From: Lolium rigidum
Lineage: Eukaryota; Streptophyta; Magnoliopsida; Poales; Poaceae
DNA length: 64,000 nucleotides
Direction of reading: 5' to 3'
NCBI RefSeq assembly: GCF_022539505.1
Contig: NC_061513.1
Coordinates: 184,666,017 to 184,730,016, forward strand
Every line of letters starts with the position of its first letter. Position 1 is the first letter of the stretch. Shown here piece by piece: positions 31,542 through 45,767 of the stretch. Under the pieces are notes generated by a model. That model did no database searches. It was not told where the DNA came from and saw only the letters and a program-made list of their open reading frames with translations. The translations under genes and the position numbers were made by a program.

Positions 31542-34500
31542 AAACTATTGAGCCCATCTTGATGGCTATAAAGAAATAACTTCTTGGGAGATAACCCATG
31601 TGTTTATTTTGCTACAGTACTTTTATTTTGTATTTGTGTCTTGGAAGTTGTTACTACTGTAGCAACCTCTCCTTATATTAGTTTTATTGCATTGTTGTGC
31701 CAAGTAAAGTCTTTGATAGTAAGGTTCATACTAGATTTGGATTACTGCGCAGAAACAGATTTCTTGCTGTCACGAATCTGGGCCTAATTCTCTGTAGGTA
31801 ACTCAGAAAATTATGCAAATTTACGTGAGTGATCCTCAGATATGTACGCAACTTTCATTCAATTTGAGCATTTTCATTTGAGCAAGTCTGATGCCTCAAT
31901 AAAATTCGTCTTTACGGACTGTTCTGTTTTGACAGATTCTGCCTTTTATTTCGCATTGCCTCTTTCGCTGTGTTGGGTGGATTTCTTTGTTCCATTACCT
32001 TCCAGTAGCTTTGAGCAATGTCCAGAAGTGTTAAGAATGATTGTGTCACCTCTGAACATGTGAGTTTTTGATTATGCACTAACCCTCTAATGAGTTTGTT
32101 TTGAGTTTGGTGTGGAGGAAGTTTTCAAGGGTCAAGAGAGGAGGATGATATACTATGATCAAGAAGAGTGAAAGCTCTAAGCTTGGGGATGCCCCGGTGG
32201 TTCACCCCTGCATATTTCAAGAAGACTCAAGCGTCTAAGCTTGGGGATGCCCAAGGCATCCCCTTCTTCATCGACAACTTATCAGGTTCCTTCTCTTGAA
32301 ACTATATTTTTATTCGGTCACATCTTATGTACTTTACTTGGAGCGTCTATGTGCTTTTATTTTCGTTTGTTATCTTAGTTCTCTGAATAAATTCATGCTT
32401 GTGTGGGAGAGAGACACGCTCCGCTGGTTCATATGAACACATGTATTCTTAGCTTCTAATGTTCATGGCGAGGGTTGAAACTGCTTCGTTCATTGTTATA
32501 TGGTTGGAAACAGAAAATGCTACATGTAGTAATTGGTAAAATGTCTTGAATAATGTGATACTTGGCAATTTTTATGCTCATGTTTAAGCTCTTGCATCAT
32601 ATACTTTGCACCCATTAATGAAGAAATACATAGAGCTTGCTAAAATTTGGTTTGCATATTTGGTCTCTCTAAAGTCTAGATAATTTCTAGTATTGAGTTT
32701 TGAACAACAAGGAAGACGGTGTAGAGTCTTATAATGCTTTCAATATGTCTTTTATGTGAGTTTTTCTGCACCGGTTCATCCTTGTGTTTGTTTCAAATAA
32801 CCTTGCTAGCCTAAACCTTGTATCGAGAGGGAATACTTCTCATGCATCCAAAATCCTTGAGCCAACCACTATGCCATTTGTGTCCACCATACCTACCTAC
32901 TACATGGTATTTCTCCGCCATTCCAAAGTAAATTGCTTGAGTGCTACCTTTAAATTTCCATCATTCGCCTTTGCAATATATAGCTCATGGGACAAATAGC
33001 CTAAAAACTATTGTGGTATTGAATATGTACTTATGCACTTTATCTCTTATTAAGTTGCTTGTTGTGCGATAACCATGTTTTCTGGGGACGCCATCAACTA
33101 CTCTTTGTTGAATATCATGTGAGTTGCTATGCATGTCCGTCTTGTCCGAAGTAAGGGAGATCTACCACTTTAATGGTTAGAGCATGCATATTGTTAGAGA
33201 AGAACATTGGGCCGCTAACTAAAGCCATGAATCATGGTGGAAGTTTCAGTTTTGGACATATATCCTCAATCTCATATGAGAATACTAACTGTTGCTACAT
33301 GCTTATGCATTAAAGAGGAGTCCATTATTCTGTTGTCTATGTTGTCCCGGTATGGATGTCTAAGTTGAGAATAATCAAAAGCGAGAAATCCAAAATGCGA
33401 GCTTTCTCCTTAGACTTTTGTACAGGCGGCATAGAGGTACCCCTTTGTGACACTTGGTTAAAACATGTGTACTGCGATGATCCCGGTAGTCCAAGCTAAT
33501 TAGGACAAGGTGCGGGCACTATTAGTATATTATGCATGAGGCTTGCAACTTGTAAGATATAATTTACATGATACATATGCTTTATTACTACCGTTGACAA
33601 AATTGTTTCATGTTTTCAAAACCAAAGCTCTAGCACAAATATAGCAATCGATGCTTCCCTCGTCGAAGGGCCATTCTTCTACTTTTATGTTGAGTCAGTT
33701 CACCTATTTCTCTCCATCTCAAGAAGCAAACACTTGTGTGAACTGTGCATTGATTCTTACATACTTGCATATTGCATTTGTTATATTACTCTATGTTGAC
33801 AATTATCCATGAGATATACATGTTACAAGTTGAAAGCAACCGCTGAAACTTAATCTTCCTTTGTGTTGCTTCAATACCTTTACTTTGATTTATTGCTTTA
33901 TGAGTTAACTCTTATGCAAGACTTATTGATGCTTGTCTTTAAGTACTATTCATGAAAAGTCTTTGTTATATGGTTCAGTTGTTTACTCATTGTCTTCACC
34001 ATTGCTTTGAATCGCTGCATTCATCTCATATGCTTTATAATAGTATTGATCAAGATTATGATAGCATGTCACTTAAGAAATTATCTTTGTTATCGTTTAC
34101 CTACTCGAGGGCGAGTAGGAACTAAGCTTGGGGATGCTTGATACGTCTCAAACGTATCTATAATTTCTTATATTCCATGCTACTTTATTGATGATACTTA
34201 CATGTTTTATACACACTTTACATCGTTTTGATGCATTTTCCGGAACTAACCTATTGACGAGATGTCGAAGGGCCAGTTGCTGTTTTCTGCTGTTTTTGGT
34301 TCCAGAAAGGCTGTTCGGGCAATATTCTCGGAATTCGACGAAACGAAGACCAAACATCCTATTTTTCCCGGGAGGCTCCAGAACACCGAAAGGGGAGTCG
34401 GAGGAGAGCCGGGGGCCACCACACATGTGGGCCGCGCGGCATACACCCCGGCCGCGCCGGCCCGGTGTGGGGCCACCCTGTCGCCCTCCTCGCGCCGCCT

Positions 34501-36290
34501 CTTCGCCTATTTAAGCCCTTTCGACCTAAAACGCGAGTACCTCTTGACGAAACTCCGGAAAGACTCCGGGGCGCCGCCACATCGCGAAACTCCAATTTGG
34601 GGGACAGAAGTCTCTCGTTCCGGCACCCTGCCGGGACGGGGAATTGCCCCGGAGTCATCTCCACCGCCGTCTCCACCGCCATCTTCACCGCCATCGCTGT
34701 CTCCATGATGAGGAGGGAGTAATTCACCCCGGGGCTAAGGGCTCCGCTGTAGCTATGTGGTTCATCTCTCTCTTTATGTGATCTAGTTGAATATCATCTA
34801 TGTGCTACTCTAGTGATGTTATTAAAGTAGTCTATTCCTCCTGCACGGTGTAATGGTGACGAGTGTGTGCATCGTGTAGTACTTGGCGTGGGTTATGATT
34901 GTAATCTCTTGTAGATTATGAAGTTAACTATTTCTATGATAAGAATTGATGTGATCTATGCCTCCTTCATAGTGTGATGGTGACGAGTGTGCATGCTATG
35001 TTAGTTCTTGGTGTGATTGTGTTGATCTATCTTACACTCTAAGGTTATTTAAATATGAACATTGAATATTGTGGAGCTTGTTGACTCCGGCATTGAGGGT
35101 TCGTGTAATCCTACACGATTAGTGGTGTTCATCATCCAACAAGAGGGTGTAGAGTAGTCCTATTATGTGATCATTGTTGAGAGTGTCCACTAGTGAAAGC
35201 GGGATCCCTAGGCCTTGCTTCCAAGCATCGAATCTCCGTTTGTTTACTTGTTTTGTTGCATGTTTACTCGCTGCCATATTTTATTCAGATTGCTATTACC
35301 ACTCATACTCATCCATATTACTTGCATCTCACTATCTCTTCGCCGAACTAGTGCACCTATACATCCGACAAGTGTATTAGGTGTGTTGGGGACACAAGAG
35401 ACTTCTTGCTTTGTGGTTGCGGGGTTGCTTGAGAGGGATATCTTTGACCTCTTCCTCCCCGAGATCGATAAACCTTGGGTGATCCACTTAAGGGAAACTT
35501 GCTGCTGTTCTACAAACCTCTCGCTCTTGGAGGCCCAACACTGTCTACAAGAATAGAAGCTCCCGTAGACATCGCATACCCCTTTGTGACACTTGGTTGA
35601 AACATATGTAATGCAATGATAATCCATGGAAGTCCGAGCTAACTAGGACAAGGTGCGGGCACTATTGGTATTCGATGCATGAGGCTTGCAACTTATAAGA
35701 GGTTTTATGCATAACACATATGAATTATTACTACCGTTGACAAAATTGTGTCCATGTTTTCAAAATAAAAAGCTCTAGCACATGAGTAATCCCTGCTTCC
35801 TCTCGCGAAGGGCCTTTCTTTTACTTTATGTTGAGTCGGCTTACCTACTTCTTTCTATCTTAGAAGCAAACACTTGTGTCAACTCGTGTGCATTGATTCT
35901 TACATACTTGCTTATTTGCACTCATCATATTACTTTGTGTTGACAATTATCCATGAGATATACATGTTGAAAGTTGAAATCAACTGCTGAAACTTAAATC
36001 TTCCTTTGTGTTGCTTCAAAACCTTCTATTAAGAATCTATTGCTTTATGAGTTAACTCTTATGCAAGACTTATTGATGATTGTCTTGAAAGTACTATTCA
36101 TGAAAAGTCTTTGCTATATGATTCAGCTTGTTTAGTCATTATCTTTACCATTGCTTTGAATCACTTCATTCATTTCATATGCTTTACAATAGTATTGATC
36201 AAGATCATGTTGGTAGCATGTCACTTAAGAAATTATCCTTGTTATCGTTTACCTACTCGAGGGCGAGTAGGAACTAAGCTTGGGGATGCT

Positions 36291-37730
36291 TGATACGTCT
36301 CCAACGTATCTATATTTTCTTATGTTCCATGCTAGTTTTATGAAAATACCTACAGGTTTTATTCATACTTTATATCATTTTGATGCATTTTCCGGTACTA
36401 ACCTATTAACAAGATGCCGAAGCGCCAGTTCCTGTTTTCTGCTGTTTTTGGTTTCAGAAATCCTACACAGGAAATATTCTCGGAATTGGACGAAACAAAA
36501 GCCAAACCATCTATTTTACCGAGACGGAACCAGAGAGCCAGAGAAGTGCCGGAGGGGGGCCAAGCGGGCCCCACACCATACCTGGGCGCGGGCCCCTCCC
36601 TGGCTGCGCCACCAGGTGGGGAGGCCACCCCCTGGCTCCTCCGACTCCGCCCTTTCGCCTATATATTCTGTCCGTCGCGAAAACCCTAAATCACCCAACG
36701 ATATTCCACGAAGAGTTCCGTAGCCGCCGCCATCGCGAAGACAAGTTTCGGGGGACAGAATCTCTGTTCCGGTACGCCGCCGGGACGGGGAATTGCCCCC
36801 GGAGTCATCTCCATCGACACCACCGCCATCTTCATCGCCATTCGTTGTCTCCCATGATGAGGAGGGAGTAGTTCTCCCCAGAGGCTGAGGGCTCTACCGG
36901 TAGCTATGTGGTTCATCTCTCTCTCCCATGGTGTGATCTTTATGTGATCATGAGCTTTGTATCACTATTAATCTATGTGCTACTCTAGTGATGTTATTAA
37001 AGTAGTATATTCCTCCTCCATGATGTAAAGTTGACAGTGTGTGCATCATGTAGTACTAGGCGTAGGTTATGATTGTAATCTCTTGTAGATTATGAAGTTA
37101 ACTATTACTATGATAGTATTGATGTGATCTATTCCCCCTTTCATAGCTATTGTTGACAGTGTGTATGCTATGTTAGTACTCGGTCTAAATTGCAATGGTA
37201 TTATCTTGGATTATGATTTGATGGGGATATCCCTATGAGTGGTGTTTGTCAAGTACTTGATGAACTTTGAGTGGAGCTTTCGTAGCCGCTACATGATTAG
37301 TGATTCCAATAGGAGAGTAATTCAGAGTAGCACAAGTGAAGAGTAGTTATTTATTTATTATGTGATCATTTTTGAGAGTGCCCACTAGTGAAAGTATGAT
37401 CCCTAGGCCTTGTTTCTAAGCATTGAAACACCGTTTCCAACAAGTTCTGCTACATGTTTGCTTGCTGCCATTTTTATTTCAGATTGCAATTACTACTTAC
37501 AATCATCCATATTACTTGTATTTCACTATCTCTTCGCCGAACTAGTGCACCTATACATCCGACAAGTGTATTAGGTGTGTTGGGGACACAAGAGACTTCT
37601 TGTATCTTAATTGCAGGGTTGCTTGAGAGGGATATCTCTGACCTCTACCTCCCTGAGTTCGATAAACCTTGGGTGATTCACTTAAGGGAAACTTGCTGCT
37701 GTTCTACAAACATGTGCTCTTGGAGGCCCA
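36291..37730 (+). repeat. 3' LTR of element A (main part, cut by element C)
   Basis: It starts TGATACGTCTCC after the AAGCTTGGGGATGC tract and runs to GGAGGCCCA, where C begins. The remaining 37 bp of the LTR resume at 61088-61124. Confidence 0.9.
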
Positions 37731-37985
37731 TGATGTCTACGCACGCTTCTATTCCTCGTAGACGGTGTTGGGCCTCCAAGAGCGGAGGTTTGTAGAACAG
37801 CAAGAAGTTTCCCTTAAGTGAATCACCCAAGGTTTATCGAACTCGTGGAGGAAGAGGTCAAAGATATCCCTCTCAAGCAACCCTGCAATCACGATACAAG
37901 AAGTCTCTTGTGTCCCCAACACACCTAATACACTTGTTAGATGTATAGGTGCACTAGTTCGGCGAAGAGATAGTGAAATACAAGT
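37511..37985. repeat. Large LTR/LTR inverted repeat at the A-C junction
   Basis: The last ~220 bp of A's LTR before the break (37511-37729) and the first part of C's minus-strand LTR (about 37763-37985) are inverted copies. They are separated by about 33 bp of C's LTR end. A transcript across it could fold into a long hairpin. Confidence 0.85.
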
Positions 37986-38592
37986 GGTATGAATAACTCA
38001 GTGAGCATTCATAGGAGGTACTAACACACCACAATTTCATAGAGACGTCCAACTCAAATCATAACTCAGTGAACAAGTATTCTGTGAAATATAGCCTAAG
38101 AGACCCACACGGTGCACACACTGTCACCTTTACACACGTGGGACAAGGAGTCTCCGGAGATCACATAAGTAAAATCCACTTGAATAGCATAACGACATCT
38201 AGATTACAAGCTCATCATATGGATCTCAATCATGTAAAGCAGCTCATGAGATCATTGTATTGAAGTACATGGGAGAGAGAGATATGAACCACATAGCTAC
38301 CGGTACAGCCCTTAGCCTCGATGGAGAACTGCTCCCTCCTCATGCGAGACAGCAGCGGTGATGAAGATGGCGGTGGTGTCGATGGAAATGCCTTCCGAGG
38401 GCACTTCCCCGTCCCGGTGGCGTGCCGGAACAGAGACTTCTGTCCCCCAGATCTTGGCTTCGCGATGGCGGCGACTCTGGAAGGTTTCTCGTACCGTGGC
38501 TTTCTCGTATCGAAGATTTAGGTCAGGGGGCTTCTTATAGGCGAAGAGGCGGAGTCGGAAGGGCTACGGAGCCGCCAGACAATAGGGGGGCG

Positions 38593-40195
38593 TGATACGT
38601 CTCCGACGTATCGATAATTTCTTATGTTCTATGCCATATTATTGATGATACCTACATGTTTTATGCACACTTTATGTCATATTCGTGCATTTTCTGGAAC
38701 TAACCTATTAACAAGATGCCGAAGTGCCGCTTGCTGTTTTCTCGCTGTTTTTGGTTTCGGAAATCCTAGTAACGAAATATTCTCGGAATTGGACGAAATC
38801 AAGACCCAGGGTCCTATTTTGCCACGAAGCTTCCGGAAGACCGAAGAGGAGTCGAAGTGGGGCCACGAGGGGCCACCACCATAGGGCGGCGCGGCCCAGG
38901 TCTTGGCCGCGCCGACCTGTGGTGTGGGGCCCCCGTGTGGCCCCCCACGTTGCCCTTCCGCCTACTTAAAGCCTCCGTCGCGAAACCCCTGATGCGAAGA
39001 ACCACGATACGGAAAACCTTCCAGAGACGCCGCCGCCGCCAATCCCATCTCGGGGGATTCTGGGAGATCTCCTCCGGCACCCCGCCGGAGAGGGATTCAT
39101 CTCCCGGAGGACTCTACACCGCCATGGTCGCCTCCGGAGTGATGAGTGAGTAGTTCACCCCTGGACTATGGGTCCATAGCAGTAGCTAGATGGTTGTCTT
39201 CTCCTCATTGTGCTTCATTGTTGGATCTTGTGAGCTGCCTAACATGATCAAGATCATCTATCCGTAATTCTATATGTTGTGTTTGTCGGGATCCGATGGA
39301 TAGAGAATACTATGTTATGTTGATTATCAATCTATTACCTATGTGTTGTTTATGATCTTGCATGCTCTCCGTTATTAGTAGAGGCTCGGCCAAGTTGATG
39401 CTAGTAACTCCAAGAGGGAGTATTTATGCTCGATAGTGGGTTCATGCCGCATTCACACCGGGACGGTGACGGAAAGTTCTAAGGTTGTGTTGTGCTCGTT
39501 GCCACTAGGGATAAAACATTGATGCTATGTCCGAGGATGTAGTTATTGATTACATTACGCACCATACTTAATGCAATTGTCTGTTGCTTTGCAACTTAAT
39601 ACTGGAAGGGGTTCGGATGATAACCTCGAAGGTGGACTTTTTAGGCATAGATGCAGTTGGATGGCGGTCTATGTACTTTGTCGTAATGCCCAATTAAATC
39701 TCAACTGTACTTATCATGACATGTATGTGCATTGTTATGCTCTCTTTATTTGTCAATTGCCCGACTGTAATTTGTTCACCCAACATGCTTTTATCTTATG
39801 GGAGAGACACCTCTAGTGAACTGTGGACCCCGGTCCATTCTTTAATACTGGAAATACAAATCTGCTGCAATACTTGTTTTTACTTGTTTTCTCTCGCAAA
39901 CAATCATCTTCCACACAATACGGTTAATCCTTTGTTACAGCAAGCCGGTGAGATTGACAACCTCACTGCGTTTCGTTGGGGCAAAGTACTTTGGTTGTGT
40001 TGTGCGGGTTCCACGTTGGCGCCGGAATCCCTGGTGTTGCGCCGCACTACATCCCGCCGCCATCAACCTTCAACGTGCTTCTTGGCTCCTCCTGGTTCGA
40101 TAAACCTTGGTTTCTTTCTGAGGGAAAACTTGCTGCTGTGCGCATCATACCTTCCTCTTGGGGTTCCCAACGAACGTGTGAAATACACGCCATCA
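38593..40195 (+). mobile_element. Solo LTR D, 1603 bp
   Basis: It starts TGATACGTCTCCGACG and ends ATACACGCCATCA, flanked by the perfect duplication GGGCG (38588-38592, 40196-40200). Its first ~150 bp resemble A-C LTRs, but the remainder and the end (ACGCCATCA rather than GTAGACATCA) define a different family. It interrupts C's 3' LTR: the C sequence ..GACAATAGGGGGGCG joins CGCCCCCCCTTGGGCC, as in the uninterrupted copy near 60760. Confidence 0.92.
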
Positions 40196-43076
40196 GGGCG
40201 CGCCCCCCCTTGGGCCGCGCCGGCCACCTGTGTGGTGGGCCTGTGGCTCTCCTCTGGTCCCTCTCCGGTGTTCTGGAAGCTTCGTGGAATTATAAGATAC
40301 TGGGCGTTGATTTCGTCCAATTCCGAGAATATTTCCTTACTAGGATTTCTGAAACAAAAACAGCAGAAAACAGGAACTGGCATTTCGGCATCTCGTCAAT
40401 AGGTTAGTTCCGGAAAATGCATCAAAACGACATAAAGTGTGAATAAAACATGTAGGTATTGTCATAAAACAAGCATGGAACATAAGAAATTATCGATACG
40501 TTGGACACGTATCAGCATCCCCAAGCTTAGTTCCTACTCGCCCTCGAGTAGGTAAACGATAACAAAGATAATTTCTGAAGTGACATGCTACCAACATAAT
40601 CTTGATCATACTATTGTAAAGCATATGAGATGAATGAAGTGATTCAAAGCAATGATAAAGATAATGAGTAAACAACTGAACCATATAACAAAGACTTTTC
40701 ATGAATAGTACTTTCAAGACAAGCATCAATAAGTCTTGCATAAGAGTTAACTCATAAAGCAATAGATTCAAAGTAAAAGGCATTGAAGCAACACAAAGGA
40801 TGATTAAGTTTCAGCAATGCTTTCAACTTGTAACATGTATATCTCATGGATAGTTGTCAACATAAAGCAATATAATAAGTGCAATAGGTGAACATGTAAG
40901 AATCAATGCACACAGTTGATACAAGTGTTTGCTTCTAAGATAGAAAGAAGTAGGTAAACTGACTCAACAATAAAGTAGAAGAATGGCCCTTCGCAGAGGG
41001 AAGCATGGATTACTATATTTGTGCTAGAGCTTTTCATTTTGAAAACAAGAAAGAATTTTGTCAACGGTAGTAATAAAGCATATGTGTTATGTATAAGATA
41101 TCCTATAAGTTGCAAGCCTCATGCATAGTATACCAATAGTGCTCAAACCTTGTCCTAATTAGCTTGGATTAACATGGATTATCATTGCATAGCATATGTT
41201 TCAACCAAGTGTCACAAAGGGGTACCTCTATGCCGCATGTACAAAGGTTTAAGGAGAAAGTTCACTTTTGATTATTCTCAACTTAGACATCCATACCGGG
41301 ACAACATAGATAACAGATAATGGACTCCTCTTTTAATGCATAAGCATTCAACAACAGATAATATTCTCATAAGAGATTGAGGATTAATTGTCCACACTCG
41401 AAACTTCCACCATGAATCATGGCTTTAGTTAGCGGCCCAATGTTCTTCTCTAACAATATGCATACTCAAACCATTTGATCATGAAAATCGCCCTTACTTC
41501 GAGACAAGACGAACATGCATAGCAACTCACATGATATTCAACAAAGGTAAAAGTTGATGGCGTCCCCAGAAACATGGTTACCGCTCAACAAGCAACTTAT
41601 TAAGAAATAAGATACATAGCTACATATTCTTCACCACAATAGTTTTTAAGGCTATTTTCCCATGAGCTATATATTATAAAGACAAAGAATAGAATTTTAA
41701 CGGTAGCACTCAAGTAATTTACTTTGGAATGGCAGAGAAATACCATGTAGTAGGTAGGTATGGTGGACACAAATGGCATAGTTTTTGGCTCAAGGATTTG
41801 GATGCACGAGAAGGATTCCTCTCAATACAAGGGTAGGCTAGCAAGGTTGTTTGAAGCAAACTCAAGTACAAAACGGTGCAGCAAGACTCACATATGAACA
41901 TATTGTAAGTATTATAAGACTTTACATTGTCTCCTTGTTGTTCAAACACCTTAACCAGAAAATATCTAGACTCTAGAGAAACTAATCATGCAAACCAAAT
42001 TTTAACAAGCTCTATGTTGTTCTTCATTAATGGGTACAAAGTACATGATGCAAGAGCTTAAACATGATCTATATGAGCACAACAATTGCCAAGTATCAAA
42101 TTATTCAAGACATTATACCATTTACCACATGCAGCATTTTCTGTTTCCAACCATATAACAATGAACGAAGCAGTTTCTGTAACACCCCATTTTTCAGAAC
42201 CTGCACATTTTCAAATTAGTTAAAACTTTGAGACAACAAAAACTTTTGTTTAGCACTATTGGTTGAGTGTAGGATAGATTCTTGCTTAGATTAATTCAAT
42301 GGTCTCTTTTGGCATGATATGTATGACGCCACAACATTAACTAAATGAGTACACCCCTTCTTAAAATGCTCAAAATGGAACCTGTAATTTATTTAGTACC
42401 ACCTCCGGTGCACCTCACCCCTAAAAACCCTAACCCTAGCATGTGAGCATCACCTCGGATAAGAGGGAACACTTCCCCTCTTCTCTACACCACCACCAGA
42501 CCACCTAGGGTTACACCACCAACACCACCATCACTTTATTTTATTTTTCTCCCCATTTTTTCTCCTCATGTGCTCATGCACTTTGGCACATGCATATGGC
42601 ATTGCCCCTCTCTTTTCACCCCTGCCCCTGTTTCTTTTTCTCTCTCTCTCTTTTCTCTTTGGTTTTGGCCGAGAGACAAGGAGGGGAACTTCCCCCTCTC
42701 TTTTTCCCTCATCTCTTCCCTCTCTTTTTCTTCTCTGTTTGGGCCGTGGACGACACCACTCCTCTCTCTCTCGCCCTGGCCCAACCCTAGCCCGTGCTGC
42801 CCCCTCTCTTTTGGCCCAGGACAACCCCAGCATACCCTCTCACTCGCGCGCCCAAAAACCCTAGCCGAACGCACGCGCGTGCCACGGCTGGCAGGGCGAT
42901 GATGGCGTCGCCTCGCACGACGCGCCATCACCCTCGCCTGCCGTGCACCGCCTCGACTCCCTCCCCCTGCTGACCCACCAGGCCGACGTCACCGCGGGCC
43001 CAGCTGGTGACGCCAGCCCTTGGGCGCCCGTTGGCCGACGACGCCGCCCACTCCACTACCCTGCACCCTCTCTGCC

Positions 43077-43083
43077 TATAAAA
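43077..43083 (+). promoter_or_regulatory. TATA box in E 5' LTR
   Basis: TATAAAA lies in a GC-rich setting with a pyrimidine-rich stretch about 30 bp downstream, the expected initiation zone. The 3' LTR has the same box at 53487-53493. Transcription start is inferred. Confidence 0.65.
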
Positions 43084-43234
43084 ACCCACCGAGAGGCACC
43101 CCTCTCCCTTCAGCTCCCCCTCACACCACGCCGCAAGGCTGCCCCTCCCACTCCCTGGCTGCTTGAGCAGCAGCCGCACCACTGCTGCGACGCGCTGAGG
43201 CGCTCACCACGGTCACCGTGCGGGTGACGCGCAG

Positions 43235-44476
43235 GTGGTCACCGCCGCGACGCCGTCGACGCCTCCTCTCCCTTCTTTTTCCTCGCCAACGTCGCCTCCT
43301 GCAACCCTAACCCCATTCCCTTGCCACTCCCCCGCAGATCGGCCGCGAGGCGACGACGACAACGACGCTCCGACGCCGTCCGTGACGCAGACGACGCCGA
43401 GCGAGGAGGCGCAGCAGCCCCTGGACACCGCCAGTTCACGCACGCGACGCACGCCCACGCCCCCGACACGCCTGCACGACGCCACGCCACCGCCGGCCGC
43501 CGGTAAGCCCGCCGCCGCTCCCTTTCTCCCTCTGCGCCGGCGAGCGCCGCAAACGTCGACGACGCGCCAGATCTGGGCCGTCGGATCCAGATCGGGCGGC
43601 CGCATGGCGCATGCACGGCCACGTCGGCGTGCATGGCCACGTTGGCTGGCCTGGCCCGCCACGGGCCCCCGGCCTTTTTCCTTTTTTTTTTTTTTTTTTT
43701 CTTTTTTTTTCCCCGCGGCCACTGGAGAGCCCCACTGGGCCGGCCCATCTGCGCAGCAACTGCACGGCCCAGGGCGTTCCCGCCCTTTTTAATTTTTGAA
43801 AATTTGTTAAACAGAAATAAAAAATGAAAACCTACTGGTGCACTGTTTCGTTAATAAAAATAGTTTGGTAACTCTGTTTGACATGAATCCAATTGCACTA
43901 GAACCAGTATAAAATTATCTTTCAAATGCCACTGGTCTTGTATTTTTAGGATTTTTGTACAGTTTCTGATGTATTAAACATGATCACTGTATTCTGGTTA
44001 GTATTTCTAATTCTAAAAATTGAAAAATTAATATTTTTGGATGAATCCAACTGTGTTAGTCTTATATTGTTACTGTGCATCTAGGAAAAATATCATTGGC
44101 CTCTGTTCATAAAATTTTGTCTCTGGTTATAAGTGTATGTGTGTTACATGCAATAATAGGTTTAAATTTGGGATATGTTATTTAAACCATTACCCCTATT
44201 TGATTTAAAAGTAAACCAACATCTTTGTTTACTGTCAAACAACTCCCCTGCATGTTTTGCATACTTTACCAAAATACTTTGGTTCCCTTGTTTGTGTATT
44301 GATTATGTGTACCGTTTAATTTTGCGACGTTAGATACGAACGAGGGTGAAGTTGAAGGGGAGGACTTTGAAGAAGATCTTGAGGAAGACCAGGGACAAGC
44401 CAACCAAGGCAAGCCATCTTTGAACTCTGAATTGGTGTCTAGTTGGTTGTCATTTGTTGGCACCCAAGCACCTTGA
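43235..44476 (+). other. Possible two-exon reading frame inside the E LTR
   Basis: Exon 43235-43502 opens with MVTAATPSTPPLPSF and is Pro/Thr-rich with GDDDNDAPTPSVTQTTPSEE. It ends before GTAAGCCC. After an ~830-bp AT-rich interval, an acceptor (..GACGTTAG) opens 44334-44476, which reads DTNEGEVEGEDFEEDLEEDQ and GQANQGKPSL to a TGA. The phase is preserved (a G at the exon end plus AT), giving 136 codons. The 3' LTR copy (53645-53912 and from 54746) keeps the borders and phase. The start codon could lie further upstream. No domain is recognised, and the product could be an upstream leader peptide or nothing. Confidence 0.4.
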
Positions 44477-45767
44477 TCTCTATGTGTGTTGTTCTTCGTC
44501 TATTGTCATCTATGTATGTGTAATGCCAAGTGGGGTACTCCCTAGAGGTGATACTCCACTATGATCTTGTGTTATTGGAATGCATGGCATCATGGCCGTG
44601 TCATTCTAGTTTGGGCACATAGTCCATTTATCTTGTTCACGCCTCATTTCTTTTAGAAGATAGCCGATACCACTACTACCATGTTGGGATAGAGGTATCA
44701 ACACTATGATCTTGGTGTATCCACAAAATGAGATGGGTATGCCTAACAAGAATTAATTTGCTAAGGTCTATACCACTCTAAAGTAGTAATGTAGCATTAT
44801 AAAATCTGAAACTCAACACAATCATGTTCGACCCACACATGCTTACACCAAGCAAGTGTGAGTTCTCCTTTGCCACTCATCCAAACACCCTTGATGAGCT
44901 ATGGTTGTCATTTCGGCCACATATACAAGTGTAGTTTATCTTCTCATGAAACTTTAGGATGGGAACCCCTCAAGGTTTACCTTGTTGTAAAGGTTTTGAG
45001 AAAACCTTGAGTGAGGAAAGCTTACTCAAGTGTAAGGTTTGTGAAAGCAAAGGTGTTTAGTAAAGATTTTGGATAAGTGTTGTGTGGATGATGAAATGAG
45101 GAAGGTTAAGGTGGGATGGGAAAAACGAGCACTGCGTATAAGTGTTCGCCGAACCAACTTTACAGCGCAGCCACATCACCCAAAGTGGGCACGGGCCTAG
45201 TCCGTAGTTCGACGAAGTTAACGTGAGACCCCTTCATAACTCTCTAGGAGCGTCAAGATGACCTCTGACGCCGGGTTGCGCTCTGAAGGAGGCAATACAC
45301 TGTAGTTGTCTATAGCCGGACGATTACTGAGGGTCTTCCGTCGTGGCGCCGGGGATACGCTCATGAGAAGGTATGCCGCCGGGTGCCGGGAAGGGGTAAG
45401 CCCGCAGGGAAGGATCTCATGTCAATGGAGGAGAGCGAAAGACTTTGACCGACTATCCGAGACTCGCATACTTTTGTATGACGAACCGGGGTTGATCCCG
45501 GCGGATTTGTTGGTTCTTGTGGTGAAAGTGCGCACACTCTGCAGAGTCAAAACTATTCGAATAGCCGCGTCCGCGGTCATGGACAAGTTGAAAAGGCCAA
45601 CCTTAACCTGAGCTTTGAGCTTTGTTTTTGACAAATGTTTTGAGTTGAAAGTGTTGTGTTGGATGTACCGGAAAGGTTCCGGAATGGTGTGAGTGTCGAC
45701 CATATGGAGATGGTCGCCGGAAAACAAAATAATGTGGGAACCTCTACTACTGTTTCATGAAAAGGAA

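Larger units (their letters stand above)
27200..35575 (+). mobile_element. LTR retrotransposon B (gag-bearing, pol-less, Gypsy-like) inserted in A
   Basis: The 5' LTR is 27200-28636 and the 3' LTR is 34139-35575, both 1437 bp, starting TGATACGTCTC. The 3' LTR ends ACATCGC instead of ACATCA. Target repeats GTACC (27195-27199) and ATACC (35576-35580) flank it, and A's interior continues from ..GAGGTACC to CCTTTGTGAC, as confirmed by B's own uninterrupted homologue at 33437-33450. The polypurine motif AAGCTTGGGGATGC precedes the 3' LTR. B encodes gag and a downstream frame but no protease, RT or integrase, so it is non-autonomous. Confidence 0.9.

Noticed and set aside
42420..42445. CCCTAAA-like telomere repeat
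   Set aside because: Only two short ACCCTAA units occur, inside the E LTR, and they recur in the 3' LTR.
43213..43792. Several long overlapping frames on both strands in the E LTR (and again at 53623-54205)
   Set aside because: GC-rich DNA is open in most frames here. Only the plus frame that joins the acidic exon in phase was kept, at low confidence; the antisense frames have no motif support.
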